A DNA stretch of 64,000 bases from Sphingobium cupriresistens (GCF_004152865.1 NZ_SEOO01000006.1:1-64000); one strand, 5' to 3'. Positions 18,564-28,771 are shown, numbered from the stretch's first letter. Numbers and translations: made by a program. The notes: a model not told the origin generated them from the letters alone.

Positions 18564-18971
18564 ATGCCTTCTTTTTCTCCCTTGCTGGTGGTGGCCGTAG
18601 CGTTGGTCGATGCCGATGGCCGGGTGCTGTTGCAGCAGCGCCCGCCCGGCAAGGCGATGGCGGACCTGTGGGAATTTCCGGGCGGCAAGGTGGAGCCGGG
18701 CGAAACGCCCGAAGCGGCGCTGGTGCGCGAGTTGGAAGAAGAGTTGGGGATAGAGACGCATAGCAGCTGTCTGGCCCCTGCGACTTTCGCCAGCGAGGCG
18801 CTGGGCGAGAAGCATCTGCTGCTGCTGCTCTATGTCTGCCGCAAGTGGAAGGGGATGCCGGAGGCGCGCCATGCGACGGCGCTGCAATGGTTGAAGCCGG
18901 CGCAGATGTATGCGCTGGACATGCCGCCTGCGGACTTGCCGTTGATCGGGCTGCTCGAAGCGCTGCTATGA
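18564..18971 (+). CDS. mutT: 8-oxo-dGTP diphosphatase (MutT-type Nudix)
   Basis: Hydrolyses 8-oxo-dGTP to prevent A:T to C:G transversions. 135 residues, the usual MutT length. The Nudix box runs from G41 to I63 with E47, R55, E56, E59 and E60 in the GX5EX7REUXEEXGU pattern. LQQRPPGKAMADLWEFPGGK is the MutT-like substrate pocket. It is a single-gene unit with a terminator shared with bfr. Confidence 0.9.
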   Translation: MPSFSPLLVVAVALVDADGRVLLQQRPPGKAMADLWEFPGGKVEPGETPEAALVRELEEELGIETHSSCLAPATFASEALGEKHLLLLLYVCRKWKGMPEARHATALQWLKPAQMYALDMPPADLPLIGLLEALL

Positions 18972-18974
18972 CGC

Positions 18975-19006
18975 AAAAGGGGCGCACCGTGCAGGACGCC
19001 CCTTTC
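18975..19006. terminator. bidirectional terminator between mutT and bfr
   Basis: AAAGGGGCG (18976-18984) pairs with CGCCCCTTT (18997-19005) around a 12-base loop, A-rich on one side and T-rich on the other, between two convergent genes. Confidence 0.65.
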
Positions 19007-19029
19007 AAATTCGATAGGGATCGGGACGA

Positions 19030-19509
19030 TCAGTCCTCTTTCGCCTTGCTCTGGAGCTGGACATAATTCTGGATGCCCATGCGTTCGATCATTTCGAACT
19101 GGGTTTCCAGCGTGTCGACATGCTCTTCCTCGCTTTCGAGGATATATTGGAACAGGTCGCGGCTGACGAAGTCGCGGATCGATTCGCAATAGGCTATCGC
19201 GTCGCGCAGCACCGGCAGCGCCTCATATTCCAGTTCAAGGTCGGCCTTGAGGATTTCCTCGACCGTTTCGCCGATCTTGAGGCGGCCGAGCAGCTGAAAA
19301 TTGGGCAGGCCGTCAAGGAAGAGGATGCGCTCCGCCACCTTATCGGCGTGCTTCATCTCATCGATGGATTCCTCATATTCAAACTTGGCCAGCTTCTCGA
19401 TGCCCCAATGGTTGAGCATACGATAGTGGAGAAAATATTGGTTGATCGCGGTCAGCTCATTCTTGAGCACCTCGTTCAGATATTCGATGACCTTGGCGTC
19501 GCCTTTCAT
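19030..19509 (-). CDS. bfr: bacterioferritin
   Basis: Heme-containing 24-mer iron store. 159 residues, standard length. The N-terminal [20 protein letters not shown] supplies the first ferroxidase glutamate. [13 protein letters not shown] has the heme-ligating methionine and ferroxidase Glu and His, and [16 protein letters not shown] carries the C-terminal ligands. It lies downstream of bfd on the same strand with a 148-base gap; the Bfr-Bfd pair allows storage and ferredoxin-driven release of iron. Confidence 0.95.
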   Translation of the reverse strand: MKGDAKVIEYLNEVLKNELTAINQYFLHYRMLNHWGIEKLAKFEYEESIDEMKHADKVAERILFLDGLPNFQLLGRLKIGETVEEILKADLELEYEALPVLRDAIAYCESIRDFVSRDLFQYILESEEEHVDTLETQFEMIERMGIQNYVQLQSKAKED

Positions 19510-19657
19510 GGCGCTTTACTCCGGCAATGGGGGACGCCGGCCCATATATCGTTTCGGAGACGCGCTGTTAAGCTGAAAACCCTTGGGAATCCCGGCTTTT
19601 TCCGTGCGCTATTGCGTGGAGATCGCGATTGCCGACTGAGGCTGATTCGCAATCCTG

Positions 19658-19828
19658 TCAGGCCGAGGCGCGTTCGGCCGCGATGATGGTGCGGGCGAAG
19701 GAGACGCACTGGCCGCATTTGGGGCGGCGACCATATTGGGCATAGGCGCTGCAGGGCGTGTCCGCCCCGTTGCGCGCGGCTTCCCGCAAGTCCTTTTCAC
19801 GAATCGCATTACACACGCAGACGACCAT
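19658..19828 (-). CDS. bfd: bacterioferritin-associated ferredoxin
   Basis: A 56-residue [2Fe-2S] protein that binds bacterioferritin and reduces its core iron for release. It begins MVVCVCNAIREKDL and has the four cluster cysteines as C-x-C near the start and C-x2-C in RPKCGQCVSFA. The longer open frame to 19882 adds residues not found in the family. Upstream of bfr, with no obvious Fur box that I could call. Confidence 0.92.
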   Translation of the reverse strand: MVVCVCNAIREKDLREAARNGADTPCSAYAQYGRRPKCGQCVSFARTIIAAERASA

Positions 19829-19888
19829 CGAAGACACTCTCCTGTTGGAAACAGGGATAGCGTGTCTGATAATGGGTCGCAATAGTAA

Positions 19889-21130
19889 TCAGTCGCTTTT
19901 GCGAATCTTTTGCGGTTGGCCGCGGATCAGGCTGCGCCATAGCCATTCGGCCGGACCCAGGGCGAATCGCGCCGCATAGGGTTTCGACCAGGCGAGCATC
20001 AGTGTCCAGCCGCCCAGCACGAACAGGGGGAGCGCCGCCGGCGGCACCCGTGCGAAGAGGCCAAGGCCCCAACCGTAGAAGAGCGCGGTCATGACGAGGC
20101 TGGTGGCGAGATAGTTGCTGAGCGTCAGCCGTCCGGCGGCGGCCAGGCGATCGACCAGCCAATGGCTGCGATGGCGGGCGAGCAGCCAGAGGATGAGCGC
20201 GGCCCAGCCAACCGTCAGCGGAATACGGAAGGGCAGCGACCAGGCGAGCGCGACGCCATAGGCGGGCAGGGGGGCAAAGCCGCTCCAGGCCACCCAGAGC
20301 GTCAGCGCGGCCATGGGCGGCAGGCCGATCAGGAAACAATGGCGTGCGGTGCGGCGATATTGCTCCGCGTCCCAGCGACCGGTGAGGAAGCCACCCTTGA
20401 GCATCGCCATCCCCAGCAGCATGAAGCCCATGGTTTCGAAGGCGGTGAAGAGGAAACCCCAGAGCCAGTCGCCCGGCAGGCCGGCCAGTTTATGCTGGAG
20501 GATGCCGGCAAAGCCGCCGCGATAGGTAGCGATTTCCGCCAATGTGCCGGGGCTGGCGGGATTGGCCAGGGCGGCCATGAAGGCGGCATAGCCATCGCGC
20601 GGGGATGCGCCTGCGTCGGGGGCTGCGGCGGCATGGCTCCAGGCGTATAGGCTGGCGATGAAGCTGGCGACCAGCAGGAACTGGAGCAGGAAGAAGAGCA
20701 GGGCGCGCTTGACTAGGGCGAAGGGTTCGAGGCCCACGAACAGCAGCGCGAACAGGCTGACCAGCGCATAGACGCGCAATATGTCGCCCCACCACAGCAG
20801 GAAGAAATGCGCGCAGCCCAGGACGAACAGCCAGCCCGCGCGGATGATCTGCGCCCGGCGGCCGTCGCGCCCCGCCATCTCCTCCCGGTCGATCAGCAGC
20901 AGCATCGACGCGCCGAACAACAGGGCGAACAGACCGCGCATCTTGCCGTCCACCAGGATCAGGCTGATCGCCCAGGCGGCGATGTCCGCAGCGGAGGGCG
21001 GTCCCGCCACCGCCGGATTGAAATAAGCGTTTTGCGGCAGGGCGAAGGCGGTGATGTTCATCCACAAGATACCCAGCACGGCGCAACCGCGCAGCACGTC
21101 CATGGCGGGGTTGCGGGCGAAGGGGGTCAT
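19889..21130 (-). CDS. DUF418-family integral membrane protein
   Basis: 413 residues with around ten hydrophobic segments. It starts with a typical RNPAMDVLRGCAVLGILWMN and contains GKMRGLFALLFGASMLLL. The C-terminal DUF418 part has GRLTLSNYLATSLVMTALFYG and GPAEWLWRSL. Such proteins (YeiB-like) are common in the inner membrane, and no reaction has been established. It is divergent from the BioC-like methyltransferase and lies 60 bases from bfd. Confidence 0.85.
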   Translation of the reverse strand: MTPFARNPAMDVLRGCAVLGILWMNITAFALPQNAYFNPAVAGPPSAADIAAWAISLILVDGKMRGLFALLFGASMLLLIDREEMAGRDGRRAQIIRAGWLFVLGCAHFFLLWWGDILRVYALVSLFALLFVGLEPFALVKRALLFFLLQFLLVASFIASLYAWSHAAAAPDAGASPRDGYAAFMAALANPASPGTLAEIATYRGGFAGILQHKLAGLPGDWLWGFLFTAFETMGFMLLGMAMLKGGFLTGRWDAEQYRRTARHCFLIGLPPMAALTLWVAWSGFAPLPAYGVALAWSLPFRIPLTVGWAALILWLLARHRSHWLVDRLAAAGRLTLSNYLATSLVMTALFYGWGLGLFARVPPAALPLFVLGGWTLMLAWSKPYAARFALGPAEWLWRSLIRGQPQKIRKSD

Positions 21131-21190
21131 GAAGCGGCGGTTCCTTGAAAGGACTGGTCAGCCAGTCGAAGCTCTGCCATGCGCCTAGCC

Positions 21191-21973
21191 ATGAACGACC
21201 GCTCCAGGCAATGGCGCAAACAACGAATAAGCGACGCCTTCGGCGCGGCGGCGGCGCATTATGACGCCTATGCCGGGCCGCAGCGGCTGGCCGCGAGCCT
21301 GGTCGCCGACCTCGCTCAGCGGCAGAAGCCCGATGGGGTGGGGCGCATCCTGGAGATCGGGTGCGGCACCGGATTCCTGACGCGCGCCATTCAGGCGCGC
21401 TGGCCCGGCGCGGAACTGGTGGCGACCGACATATCGCCGGGCATGTTGGAGCAGGCGGCGTCGCACGGGTTGGTCGCGGGGCGGTTCATGACGATGGACG
21501 GGGAAGCGCCGCCGTTCGAGGGGCCATGGTTCGACCTGATCCTGTCCAGCCTGGCCTTTCAGTGGTTTGACGATCTGGGCGGCGCGATCGCGCGGCTGGC
21601 GCGGTTGTTGCGGCCGGGCGGGAGCCTGATCTTTTCGACCATGGGGCGGGGGAGCTTCGCCCGCTGGCGCGCGGCGCATGATGCGTGCGGGCTGGTGGCG
21701 GGGGTGCCGGGCTATCCGTCGCTCGATGATCTGCGCGGGCTGCTCGTGGGGCATGACGACGCCTTCGCCTTTGACGAACATTATACGCTGGCGTGCGGCG
21801 GCGCGCGCGGGCTGATCGCGCACCTCAAGGGGATCGGCGCGGTGGTGCCGAGCGAAGGGCGCAAGCCGCTGACCCCGCGCGACCTGCGCCGGGTCATGGC
21901 AGCGTTTGAAGAGAGGGGCGGTGGTGATGGCTATCAGGTGCTGTTCGCGCGGGTGACGCGGGCTGGGGCATAG
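21191..21973 (+). CDS. SAM-dependent methyltransferase, BioC-like
   Basis: 260 residues from the ATG at 21191 (21179 is possible). The N-terminus RISDAFGAAAAHYDAYAGPQ resembles malonyl-ACP methyltransferase BioC. Motif I is RILEIGCGTGFLTRAI, followed by VATDISPGML and DLILSSLAFQWF. The match to BioC (start of biotin synthesis) is good over the N-terminal half, but no other bio genes are nearby, so the substrate is inferred. Other class I methyltransferases share these motifs. Confidence 0.72.
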   Translation: MNDRSRQWRKQRISDAFGAAAAHYDAYAGPQRLAASLVADLAQRQKPDGVGRILEIGCGTGFLTRAIQARWPGAELVATDISPGMLEQAASHGLVAGRFMTMDGEAPPFEGPWFDLILSSLAFQWFDDLGGAIARLARLLRPGGSLIFSTMGRGSFARWRAAHDACGLVAGVPGYPSLDDLRGLLVGHDDAFAFDEHYTLACGGARGLIAHLKGIGAVVPSEGRKPLTPRDLRRVMAAFEERGGGDGYQVLFARVTRAGA

Positions 21974-21989
21974 CGCTGCGGGGACAGGG

Positions 21990-22097
21990 CTTACCCTCAC
22001 TCGTCATTCCCGCGACGGCGGCAATCCATGGCGCCTTCATGCGATCCAGTCGCAGGAGGAGAAGTGAAGCCCCGCCTGCGCGAGGACGACGGGGCTT
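21990..22097. repeat. pair of related inverted repeat units with terminator-like hairpin
   Basis: A left unit near 22001-22029 (CGTCATTCCCGCGACGGCGG) and a right unit near 22065-22093 are imperfect reverse complements of each other, as in bacterial REP pairs. Within the right unit AAGCCCCG (22067-22074) pairs with CGGGGCTT (22090-22097). This separates the convergent methyltransferase and purL genes and may serve as their shared terminator. Confidence 0.5.
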
Positions 22098-22112
22098 TGC
22101 GAGTTTGGGCGA

Positions 22113-24290
22113 TTAGAGTTCGCTGTCCATCAGGGCTGGGAAGAAGCCTTCATGGGCGGTGCGTAGCGCGTCGAGTGACACGCCGGCGATGCTGGCGCCG
22201 CCGGTCGTGCCGATCTTTGACGCGCCTGCAATCTCGACGCTTGCGGGGGCCGTGACGACATAGCGGCCCTGATCTTCGCCAAAAGCGGATGCGGTGGTGA
22301 GGGCGATGTCGAGCGTCGCGCCCATTTTGCCGGCCAGCGCCATTTCCGCGATGGTGACCAGCAGGCCGCCGTCGCTGATGTCATGCACGGCATTGACCGT
22401 GCCGCTGGCGACCAGCGCGCGCACGGTGTCGGCGCGGGCGCGTTCGGCGGCCAGATCGACCTTGGGCGCGTCGCCTGCTTCGCGACCGGCGATCTCGCGC
22501 AGCCAGATGGTCTGGCCCAGATGCGCGCCTTCTTCGCCGATCAGCCAGATCGCGTCGCCTGCATTTTTGAAAGCCACGGTCGCCATCATATCGACGTCGG
22601 CCAGCAGGCCGATGCCGCCGATCGCCGGGGTCGGCAGGATCGCGCTCCCGCCGCCGGTCGCCTTGCTCTCATTATAGAGCGAGACGTTGCCGCTCACGAT
22701 CGGGAAGTCGAGCGCGCGGCAGGCGTCGCCCATGCCCTCCAGGCAGCCGGTCAGCTGCGCCATGATTTCGGGGCGTTGCGGGTTGGCGAAGTTGAGGCAG
22801 TTGGTGACCGCGAGCGGCATCGCGCCGACGGCGGACAGGTTGCGATAACATTCGGCGATCGCCTGCTTGCCGCCTTCATAGGGGTCGGCATAGCAATAGC
22901 GCGGCGTGCAGTCGGTGCTGATCGCGATGCCCTTGTTCGATCCGTGGACGCGCACGACCGCGGCGTCGCCACCGGGGCGCTGGACGGTGTCGGCGCCGAC
23001 CATGTGATCATATTGTTCCCAGATCCAGCGGCGGCTGGCGATGTCGGGGCTGCCCATCAGCTTCACAAGGTCCGCGCCGATGTCGGCGCTTTCGGCGATC
23101 TCGCCCAGCGGTTCGACCTTCGACCAGATCTTATAGTCGTCCTTCGGCATGGAGGGACGGTCGTAGAGCGGCGCGTCGTCGGCCAGCGGGGCGAGCGGGA
23201 TGTCGCACACTGTCTCGCCCTTGTGGATCAGCACCATGCGGCCGGTGTCGGTGACATGACCGATGACGGCGAAGTCCAGTTCCCACTTCTGGAAGATCGC
23301 TTCGGCGAAAGCCTCGCGGCCGGGCTTCAAGACCATCAACATGCGCTCTTGGCTTTCGGAGAGCATCATTTCATAGGTGGTCATGCCGGTTTCGCGCTGC
23401 GGCACGTCGTCCATGTTGAGCTGGATGCCGACGCCGCCCTTCGACGCCATTTCGACGCTGGAGGAGGTGAGGCCGGCTGCGCCCATATCCTGAATGGCGA
23501 CGATCGCGTCGGACGCCATAAGTTCCAGACAGGCTTCGATCAGCAGCTTTTCGGTGAAAGGGTCGCCGACCTGCACGGTGGGGCGCTTGGCGTCGGCGTC
23601 GTCGCCGAAATCGGCGCTCGCCATCGTCGCGCCATGGATACCGTCGCGGCCAGTCTTCGACCCCACATAGACGATCGGGTTCCCGGTGCCGCTGGCGGCG
23701 CTGTAGAAAATCTTGTCGGTGTCGGCGACGCCTACGGTCATCGCATTGACCAGGATATTGCCGTCATAGGCGGGGTGGAAATTCACCTCTCCGCCCACGG
23801 TCGGCACGCCGACGCAATTGCCATAGCCGCCGATGCCGCGCACTACGCCGCTGATAAGGTGGCGCATCTTGGGATGGTCGGGCCGGCCGAAACGCAGCGC
23901 GTTCATGTTCGCGACCGGACGCGCGCCCATGGTGAAGACGTCGCGCAGGATGCCGCCGACGCCCGTCGCCGCGCCCTGATAGGGTTCGATATAGCTGGGA
24001 TGGTTGTGGCTCTCCATCTTGAAGATCGCCGCCTGTCCGTCACCGATGTCGACCACGCCGGCATTTTCGCCGGGGCCGCAAATCACCTGCGGGCCGGTGG
24101 TCGGCAGCTTCATCAGATGGATCTTGGAGGATTTATACGAGCAATGTTCCGACCACATGACCGAGAATATGCCCAGTTCCGTCAGGTTAGGCTCGCGGCC
24201 GAGGGCGCTCAGGACGCGGTCATATTCTTCCGGGCTGAGGCCATGCTCGGCGACGACTTCCGGGGTGATCTGGGGGGCGGTGCTGGACAT
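22113..24290 (-). CDS. purL: phosphoribosylformylglycinamidine synthase subunit PurL
   Basis: ATP-dependent conversion of FGAR to FGAM in purine synthesis, working with PurQ and PurS. 725 residues from the ATG at 24290 (24302 is a second candidate), the length of the small-type PurL, so PurS and PurQ must be separate. Early motifs include [16 protein letters not shown] and [12 protein letters not shown], then [20 protein letters not shown] and [32 protein letters not shown] is the second AIRS-like half. The neighbours are unrelated in pathway. Confidence 0.96.
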   Translation of the reverse strand: MSSTAPQITPEVVAEHGLSPEEYDRVLSALGREPNLTELGIFSVMWSEHCSYKSSKIHLMKLPTTGPQVICGPGENAGVVDIGDGQAAIFKMESHNHPSYIEPYQGAATGVGGILRDVFTMGARPVANMNALRFGRPDHPKMRHLISGVVRGIGGYGNCVGVPTVGGEVNFHPAYDGNILVNAMTVGVADTDKIFYSAASGTGNPIVYVGSKTGRDGIHGATMASADFGDDADAKRPTVQVGDPFTEKLLIEACLELMASDAIVAIQDMGAAGLTSSSVEMASKGGVGIQLNMDDVPQRETGMTTYEMMLSESQERMLMVLKPGREAFAEAIFQKWELDFAVIGHVTDTGRMVLIHKGETVCDIPLAPLADDAPLYDRPSMPKDDYKIWSKVEPLGEIAESADIGADLVKLMGSPDIASRRWIWEQYDHMVGADTVQRPGGDAAVVRVHGSNKGIAISTDCTPRYCYADPYEGGKQAIAECYRNLSAVGAMPLAVTNCLNFANPQRPEIMAQLTGCLEGMGDACRALDFPIVSGNVSLYNESKATGGGSAILPTPAIGGIGLLADVDMMATVAFKNAGDAIWLIGEEGAHLGQTIWLREIAGREAGDAPKVDLAAERARADTVRALVASGTVNAVHDISDGGLLVTIAEMALAGKMGATLDIALTTASAFGEDQGRYVVTAPASVEIAGASKIGTTGGASIAGVSLDALRTAHEGFFPALMDSEL

Positions 24291-24532
24291 GTGCGCGCCC
24301 ATAGCGGGGGCGTGGAGGAATCACAATGGCGGCGTGCGTGGATTGGTGGCGATGCGTCGATCGGGCGGGAGCGGGGGATGGGAGGTGGCGCGTTTCGGCT
24401 GATGTGATTTTTCGCGCCGAGGCGCAGAGAAGCGAGAGGGTGACGGCTTGCAATGATTGGGGCGCGAAAGGGGGAGGGAAGGTCGGATTGCGAACGCAAT
24501 GGTCGCAAACCCGCCACTCACTCCAAAAGAAA

Positions 24533-24562
24533 AAGGCCGGACCTTAGGGGAGGTCCGGCCTT
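24533..24562 (-). terminator. rho-independent terminator for the MliC-like lipoprotein gene
   Basis: A 12-bp stem AAGGCCGGACCT / AGGTCCGGCCTT around a 6-base loop; on the minus strand T-rich sequence follows. It lies 30 bases after the gene's stop. The 240 bases between it and purL hold nothing I could identify. Confidence 0.85.
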
Positions 24563-24591
24563 GGTGAAGACAGAAAAAGGCGTGCCCGGTT

Positions 24592-24972
24592 TTAGACGTG
24601 GCAGGCCTGGGCGCCCTTGCCAGGCACGGTGATGGTCACGGCGTCGCCCTGGCCGCTGACTTCGAAGCCATCGGCCGTGTAGGGCTGGCCCGCTTCCGCT
24701 GCGACCAGCTTGGTCGGCGATCCACCCTTTTCGGTGCGCAGGTTCGCCGTTTTGTCGTCGGTCATGAAATCGACGAAGATCAGGCTGTTGTCCTTGCAGC
24801 GGAACTGCTTGTTGGCCTTGACCGAGGGCGGCAGCTCGACCGGCGCGGCGTTAGCGAGTTCGGCCGCCATGGGATCGGCAGGGCCGCCCACGACTTCGGG
24901 TTCGTCATTCTTGTTACAGGCCGACAGCAAAGCCACGCTGGCGACGGCGATAAGGGGGAGATAATATTTCAT
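24592..24972 (-). CDS. lipoprotein resembling MliC lysozyme inhibitor
   Basis: 126 residues. A lipoprotein signal peptide with lipobox LLSAC puts the lipidated cysteine at residue 19. The mature part from about residue 55 has the pattern of MliC/PliC C-type lysozyme inhibitors: FRCKDNSLIFVDF, then ANLRTEKGG, KLVAAEAGQPYTADGF, and a C-terminal cysteine (GAQACHV) that could pair with the first one. The MliC call is by eye and moderate. Start chosen at the signal peptide; the longer frame to 25194 is not credible. Confidence 0.65.
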   Translation of the reverse strand: MKYYLPLIAVASVALLSACNKNDEPEVVGGPADPMAAELANAAPVELPPSVKANKQFRCKDNSLIFVDFMTDDKTANLRTEKGGSPTKLVAAEAGQPYTADGFEVSGQGDAVTITVPGKGAQACHV

Positions 24973-25174
24973 AGCGATCCTTTTATGTGCATGTGCAACA
25001 TGGTGCGTCAACGCAAAACTGCGATGTTCCCGCCATGCGCCGTGAAATGACGTCATGACGATAGGATGACGATATGAGGATGAATGGCGAATTGCGGGCG
25101 GGTCGCGCCCCTGACCGCCTTTAAATGGCCGACGCGGGCTTGACCGGGGCGGTGGCGGCCGCCAATGCAGGGGC

Positions 25175-25429
25175 ATGGCTGAGGATAATTCCACCCCCGA
25201 TACCGCAACCTTGTCTTTCGAGGATGCGCTGCGCGCGCTCGAAACGATCGTCCGTCGGCTGGAAAGCGGCGACGTGCCGCTGGACGAGTCGATCTCGCTT
25301 TATGCCCAGGGCGAGGAACTGCGCAAGCGCTGCGCCGAGCGATTGCAAGCGGCCGAAGCGCGGATCGCCAAGCTGACGGTCGACACCCATGGCGCGGTGA
25401 CCGGCGCGCAACCCTTCGGCGCGGACTGA
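25175..25429 (+). CDS. xseB: exodeoxyribonuclease VII small subunit
   Basis: Small subunit of the single-strand exonuclease VII. 84 residues; LSFEDALRALETIVRRLESG and PLDESISLYAQGEELRKRC form the conserved helical pair, followed by AEARIAKL. It stands just upstream of ispA, a very common arrangement. The ATG follows GCAGGGGC. Confidence 0.94.
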   Translation: MAEDNSTPDTATLSFEDALRALETIVRRLESGDVPLDESISLYAQGEELRKRCAERLQAAEARIAKLTVDTHGAVTGAQPFGAD

Positions 25430-25434
25430 CCTTC

Positions 25435-26364
25435 ATGAATGGGGGCGGCATGAACGAGGGACGGAGCGCCTCCGCAGCATCGCTGGTCGCCAGCCGCGCG
25501 GCCAGCGTCGCGCAGGACATCGATGCCGCTTTCGACCGGCTGCTCGCGGTGCCCGACGACGCCCGCGCGCGCCTCTATGACGCGATGCGCCATGCGGCGA
25601 TCGGCGGTGGCAAGCGATTGCGCCCGCTGCTGGTGCAGGCGGCGTGCGACCTGTTCAACATCTCGCGCGATTCGGCCCTGCGCGTCGGCCTCGCGATCGA
25701 GTGCATCCATGTCTATTCGCTGATCCACGACGACCTGCCGGCGATGGACAATGACGATATGCGCCGCGGCAAGCCGACGGTGCACAAGGCGTATGACGAA
25801 GCAACCGCGATACTGGCGGGCGATTGCCTGCACGACCTGGCGTTCGAGATATTGGCTGACGAGCAGACGCATCCCGATCCGTTCGTGCGGATCGACCTGG
25901 TGCGGGCCTTGGCCTTATCGAGCGGCCCGGCCGGCATGGCGGGCGGACAGATGATGGACCTGGAGGCGGAAAAAACCCGCTTCGACCTGGCGACCGTCAC
26001 GCGGCTCCAAAATCTCAAGACCGGGGCGCTGATCGCTTTCTGCGTGGAGGCCGCCGCGATCATGGCGCGGTTGCCGCATGAGGCGCGCACCGGGCTGCAC
26101 GGCTACGCCCGCGACATCGGCCTGGCCTTCCAGATCGCCGACGACCTGCTGGACGTCGAGGGCGACGCGGCGCTGGCGGGCAAGGCGCTGGGCAAGGATG
26201 CGGCGGCGGGCAAGGAGACGTTCGTGTCGCTGCTGGGCGTGGAGCGCGCGCGCGAACAGGCGCATATGCTGGTCGAACAGGCCAAGGCGCATCTGCGCGG
26301 GTCTGGCGCGGAGGCCGACCTGCTGCGCGCCATTGCCGACTATATCGTGGAGAGGGACCGCTAA
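25435..26364 (+). CDS. ispA: short-chain polyprenyl (farnesyl) diphosphate synthase
   Basis: Makes geranyl and farnesyl diphosphate from IPP and DMAPP, feeding uppS, quinones and carotenoids. 309 residues. GGGKRLRPLL, the first Asp-rich motif in HDDLPAMDNDDMRRGKPTVH, GQMMDLEAE and the second Asp-rich motif DDLLDVEGD are all present. The ATG at 25450 is an alternative start. In many alphaproteobacteria dxs follows; here coaD follows after 3 bases. Confidence 0.93.
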   Translation: MNGGGMNEGRSASAASLVASRAASVAQDIDAAFDRLLAVPDDARARLYDAMRHAAIGGGKRLRPLLVQAACDLFNISRDSALRVGLAIECIHVYSLIHDDLPAMDNDDMRRGKPTVHKAYDEATAILAGDCLHDLAFEILADEQTHPDPFVRIDLVRALALSSGPAGMAGGQMMDLEAEKTRFDLATVTRLQNLKTGALIAFCVEAAAIMARLPHEARTGLHGYARDIGLAFQIADDLLDVEGDAALAGKALGKDAAAGKETFVSLLGVERAREQAHMLVEQAKAHLRGSGAEADLLRAIADYIVERDR

Positions 26365-26367
26365 ATC

Positions 26368-26877
26368 ATGAGCAAGCAGCGTATCGGCGTCTATCCGGGC
26401 ACGTTCGACCCGATCACGCTCGGCCATATGGACATCATCCGGCGCGGCGCGAAGCTGGTCGACAAGCTGGTGATCGGCGTCACCACCAACATCGCCAAAT
26501 CGCCCATGTTCTCAGATGCGGAACGGCTGGAGATGGTGCGGCGCGAATGCGCGGGCATCGACACGGAGATCGTCGTGACCGGGTTCAATTCGCTGCTGAT
26601 GGATTTTGCCGAATCGCAGAACGCCAGCGTCATCATTCGCGGCCTGCGGGCCGTTGCCGACTTCGAATATGAATATCAGATGGCGGGCATGAACCAGCAG
26701 ATCAACGGCCGGATCGAAACCGTCTTCCTGATGGCGGACGTGTCGTTGCAGCCGATCGCGTCGCGACTGGTCAAGGAAATCGCGCTTTATGGCGGGCCGA
26801 TCCATAAATTCGTCAGCCCGACCGTGCGCGACGAGGTGGCCGCGCGGGTCGAGAAGATCGGGCGCAAGGGCAGCTGA
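26368..26877 (+). CDS. coaD: phosphopantetheine adenylyltransferase
   Basis: Penultimate step of coenzyme A synthesis. 169 residues; the nucleotidyltransferase motif GTFDPITLGHMDII begins near residue 10, and IIRGLRAVADFEYEYQMAGMN is the conserved phosphopantetheine-binding region. FVSPTVRDEVA stands where the family has the ISSSxVRE segment. Closely spaced after ispA. Confidence 0.95.
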   Translation: MSKQRIGVYPGTFDPITLGHMDIIRRGAKLVDKLVIGVTTNIAKSPMFSDAERLEMVRRECAGIDTEIVVTGFNSLLMDFAESQNASVIIRGLRAVADFEYEYQMAGMNQQINGRIETVFLMADVSLQPIASRLVKEIALYGGPIHKFVSPTVRDEVAARVEKIGRKGS

Positions 26878-26976
26878 GTTATCCTCTTTCAGCCTGCGTT
26901 CAGTTGCCAATCGCGATCAGCGCGCTATCAGGGCGGCTTGCCCCGTCGGCCTAAGAGATCAAGGAAGTCCTACCCC

Positions 26977-27705
26977 ATGCGTTTCACCTGCGCGCTCAAG
27001 ACCGTTGCGATCGGCGTCGCCCTTACCGCGTCCGGCCTGGCCTATGCCCAGGGCGGCGGTGGTGGCGGCGAGGATGTGAAGAAGGCGGAAGCAGCCGCGC
27101 GCGCGCAGGAAAACGCCAAGTCGCTGGATACGAACCTAAAGCCCCAGCTGCCGCCCGCCACCGTGCCGGCCGATCCCCAGAATATCTGGGATCTGGACTT
27201 GTCGAGCGGCGGCCGCGTGCGCATTCAATTGCGCCCCGACATCGCGCCGACCCATGTCGAACGGATCAAGGAATTGACGCGCCAGGGCTTTTATAACGGT
27301 CTGAAATTCCATCGCGTCATCCCCGGCTTCATGGCGCAGGGGGGCGATCCCAAGGGCGACGGCACGGGCGGATCGACGCTGCCGGACCTGAAGGCCGAGT
27401 TCAACCCGATGCCGCATCTGCGCGGCACCGTGTCGATGGCGCGCGCCCAGAGCGAGGACAGCGCCAACAGCCAATTCTTCATCGTACTGCTGCCGCGGAT
27501 GCAACTGGACAAGAAATATACCGTCTTCGGCCGCGTGATCGAGGGCATCCAATATGTCGACGCGATCGCGCAGGGCGAGCCGCCGGCCAACCCCACCGTG
27601 ATCCTGCAAGCGTCGATCGAGAGCGACGGCAAGCCGCCGGTGACCGCCCCGGTGGCGCCAGCGCCCGCCGCGCCATCGATCCTGCCCGCTACGCCTGGCC
27701 AGTAA
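26977..27705 (+). CDS. exported cyclophilin-type peptidyl-prolyl isomerase
   Basis: 242 residues with a signal peptide ending ASGLAYAQ and a Gly-rich start of the mature protein. The cyclophilin core begins [21 protein letters not shown] and contains [38 protein letters not shown] and [11 protein letters not shown] Pro/Ala-rich tail follows. Periplasmic protein folding is the likely role. The upstream-extended frame at 26938 lacks a signal-peptide start. Confidence 0.92.
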   Translation: MRFTCALKTVAIGVALTASGLAYAQGGGGGGEDVKKAEAAARAQENAKSLDTNLKPQLPPATVPADPQNIWDLDLSSGGRVRIQLRPDIAPTHVERIKELTRQGFYNGLKFHRVIPGFMAQGGDPKGDGTGGSTLPDLKAEFNPMPHLRGTVSMARAQSEDSANSQFFIVLLPRMQLDKKYTVFGRVIEGIQYVDAIAQGEPPANPTVILQASIESDGKPPVTAPVAPAPAAPSILPATPGQ

Positions 27706-27730
27706 GGCGGCGTTCGCGCCGAATGAAGCC

Positions 27731-28771
27731 ATGCGCGTAGAGCTGTTCGATTTCGACCTGCCGCCCGAAAATATCGCGCTGCGGCCCGCGTCGCCGCGCG
27801 ATAGCGCGCGCCTGTTGCTGGCGCCGGGCAATGGCGCGATGGAAGACCATGTCGTGCGCGACCTGCCCGGCCTGCTGCGCGCGGGCGACGTGCTGGTGTT
27901 CAACGACACCAAAGTTATTCCCGCCCAGCTGGAAGGGATGCGCGGCGAGGCGCGGATCGGCGCGACGCTGCACAAAAGGCAGGGATTGCGGCAATGGCAG
28001 GCCTTTCTGCGCAACGCAAAGCGGGTGCGGGCGGGCGACCGGATCGATTTCGGGGCGGGCGTGACGGCGATCGCCGGGCCGCGCGACGAGGATGGCGGCG
28101 TGACGCTCGACTTCGAGGGCGACGAGCCGGTCGAGATTTTGCTGGAGCGGGCGGGGCGGATGCCGCTGCCACCCTATATCGCCAGCAAGCGTCCGACCGA
28201 CGAACGCGACCGGAGCGATTACCAGACCATGTTCGCGCGGAAGGATGGGGCGGTCGCCGCGCCCACCGCGGCGCTGCACTTTACGCCCGACTTGATGGCG
28301 GCGCTGGACCAGGCGGGCATCACGACCGAGACGCTGACGCTGCATGTCGGGGCCGGCACGTTCCTGCCGGTAAAGGCGGACGATACCGACGACCATCGGA
28401 TGCACGCCGAATGGGGGCGGATCGACGCGGCGACGGTTGACCGGCTGAATGCGGCGCGAGCGGCGGGCGGGCGGCTGATCGCGGTCGGCACAACATCGCT
28501 GCGGTTGCTGGAAAGCGCCGTCGACAAAGATGGGCTGATCCGACCCTTCGCCGACGAAACGCGCATTTTCATCACGCCCGGCTACCGCTTCAAGGCGGTT
28601 GACGGACTGATGACCAATTTCCATCTGCCCAAATCGACGCTGTTCATGCTGGTCAGCGCGTTGATGGGGACGGATCGGATGCGGGCCGTCTACGGTCATG
28701 CGATCGAGACGGGCTACCGCTTCTATTCCTATGGGGATAGCTCGCTGCTGTTGCCGCAGCGCAGCGTTTAG
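27731..28771 (+). CDS. queA: tRNA preQ1(34) S-adenosylmethionine ribosyltransferase-isomerase
   Basis: Transfers the ribosyl part of SAM to preQ1 in tRNA, giving epoxyqueuosine. 346 residues; [56 protein letters not shown] and [12 protein letters not shown] are family motifs. [15 protein letters not shown] is at the C-terminus. Its last bases overlap the end of the convergent small gene. tgt, a frequent partner, is not adjacent. Confidence 0.96.
   Translation: MRVELFDFDLPPENIALRPASPRDSARLLLAPGNGAMEDHVVRDLPGLLRAGDVLVFNDTKVIPAQLEGMRGEARIGATLHKRQGLRQWQAFLRNAKRVRAGDRIDFGAGVTAIAGPRDEDGGVTLDFEGDEPVEILLERAGRMPLPPYIASKRPTDERDRSDYQTMFARKDGAVAAPTAALHFTPDLMAALDQAGITTETLTLHVGAGTFLPVKADDTDDHRMHAEWGRIDAATVDRLNAARAAGGRLIAVGTTSLRLLESAVDKDGLIRPFADETRIFITPGYRFKAVDGLMTNFHLPKSTLFMLVSALMGTDRMRAVYGHAIETGYRFYSYGDSSLLLPQRSV

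Noticed and set aside
22383..24407. 674-codon plus-strand frame opposite purL
   Set aside because: Shadow frame, rich in His/Asp/Arg as expected from the complement of GC-rich codons; no motifs.
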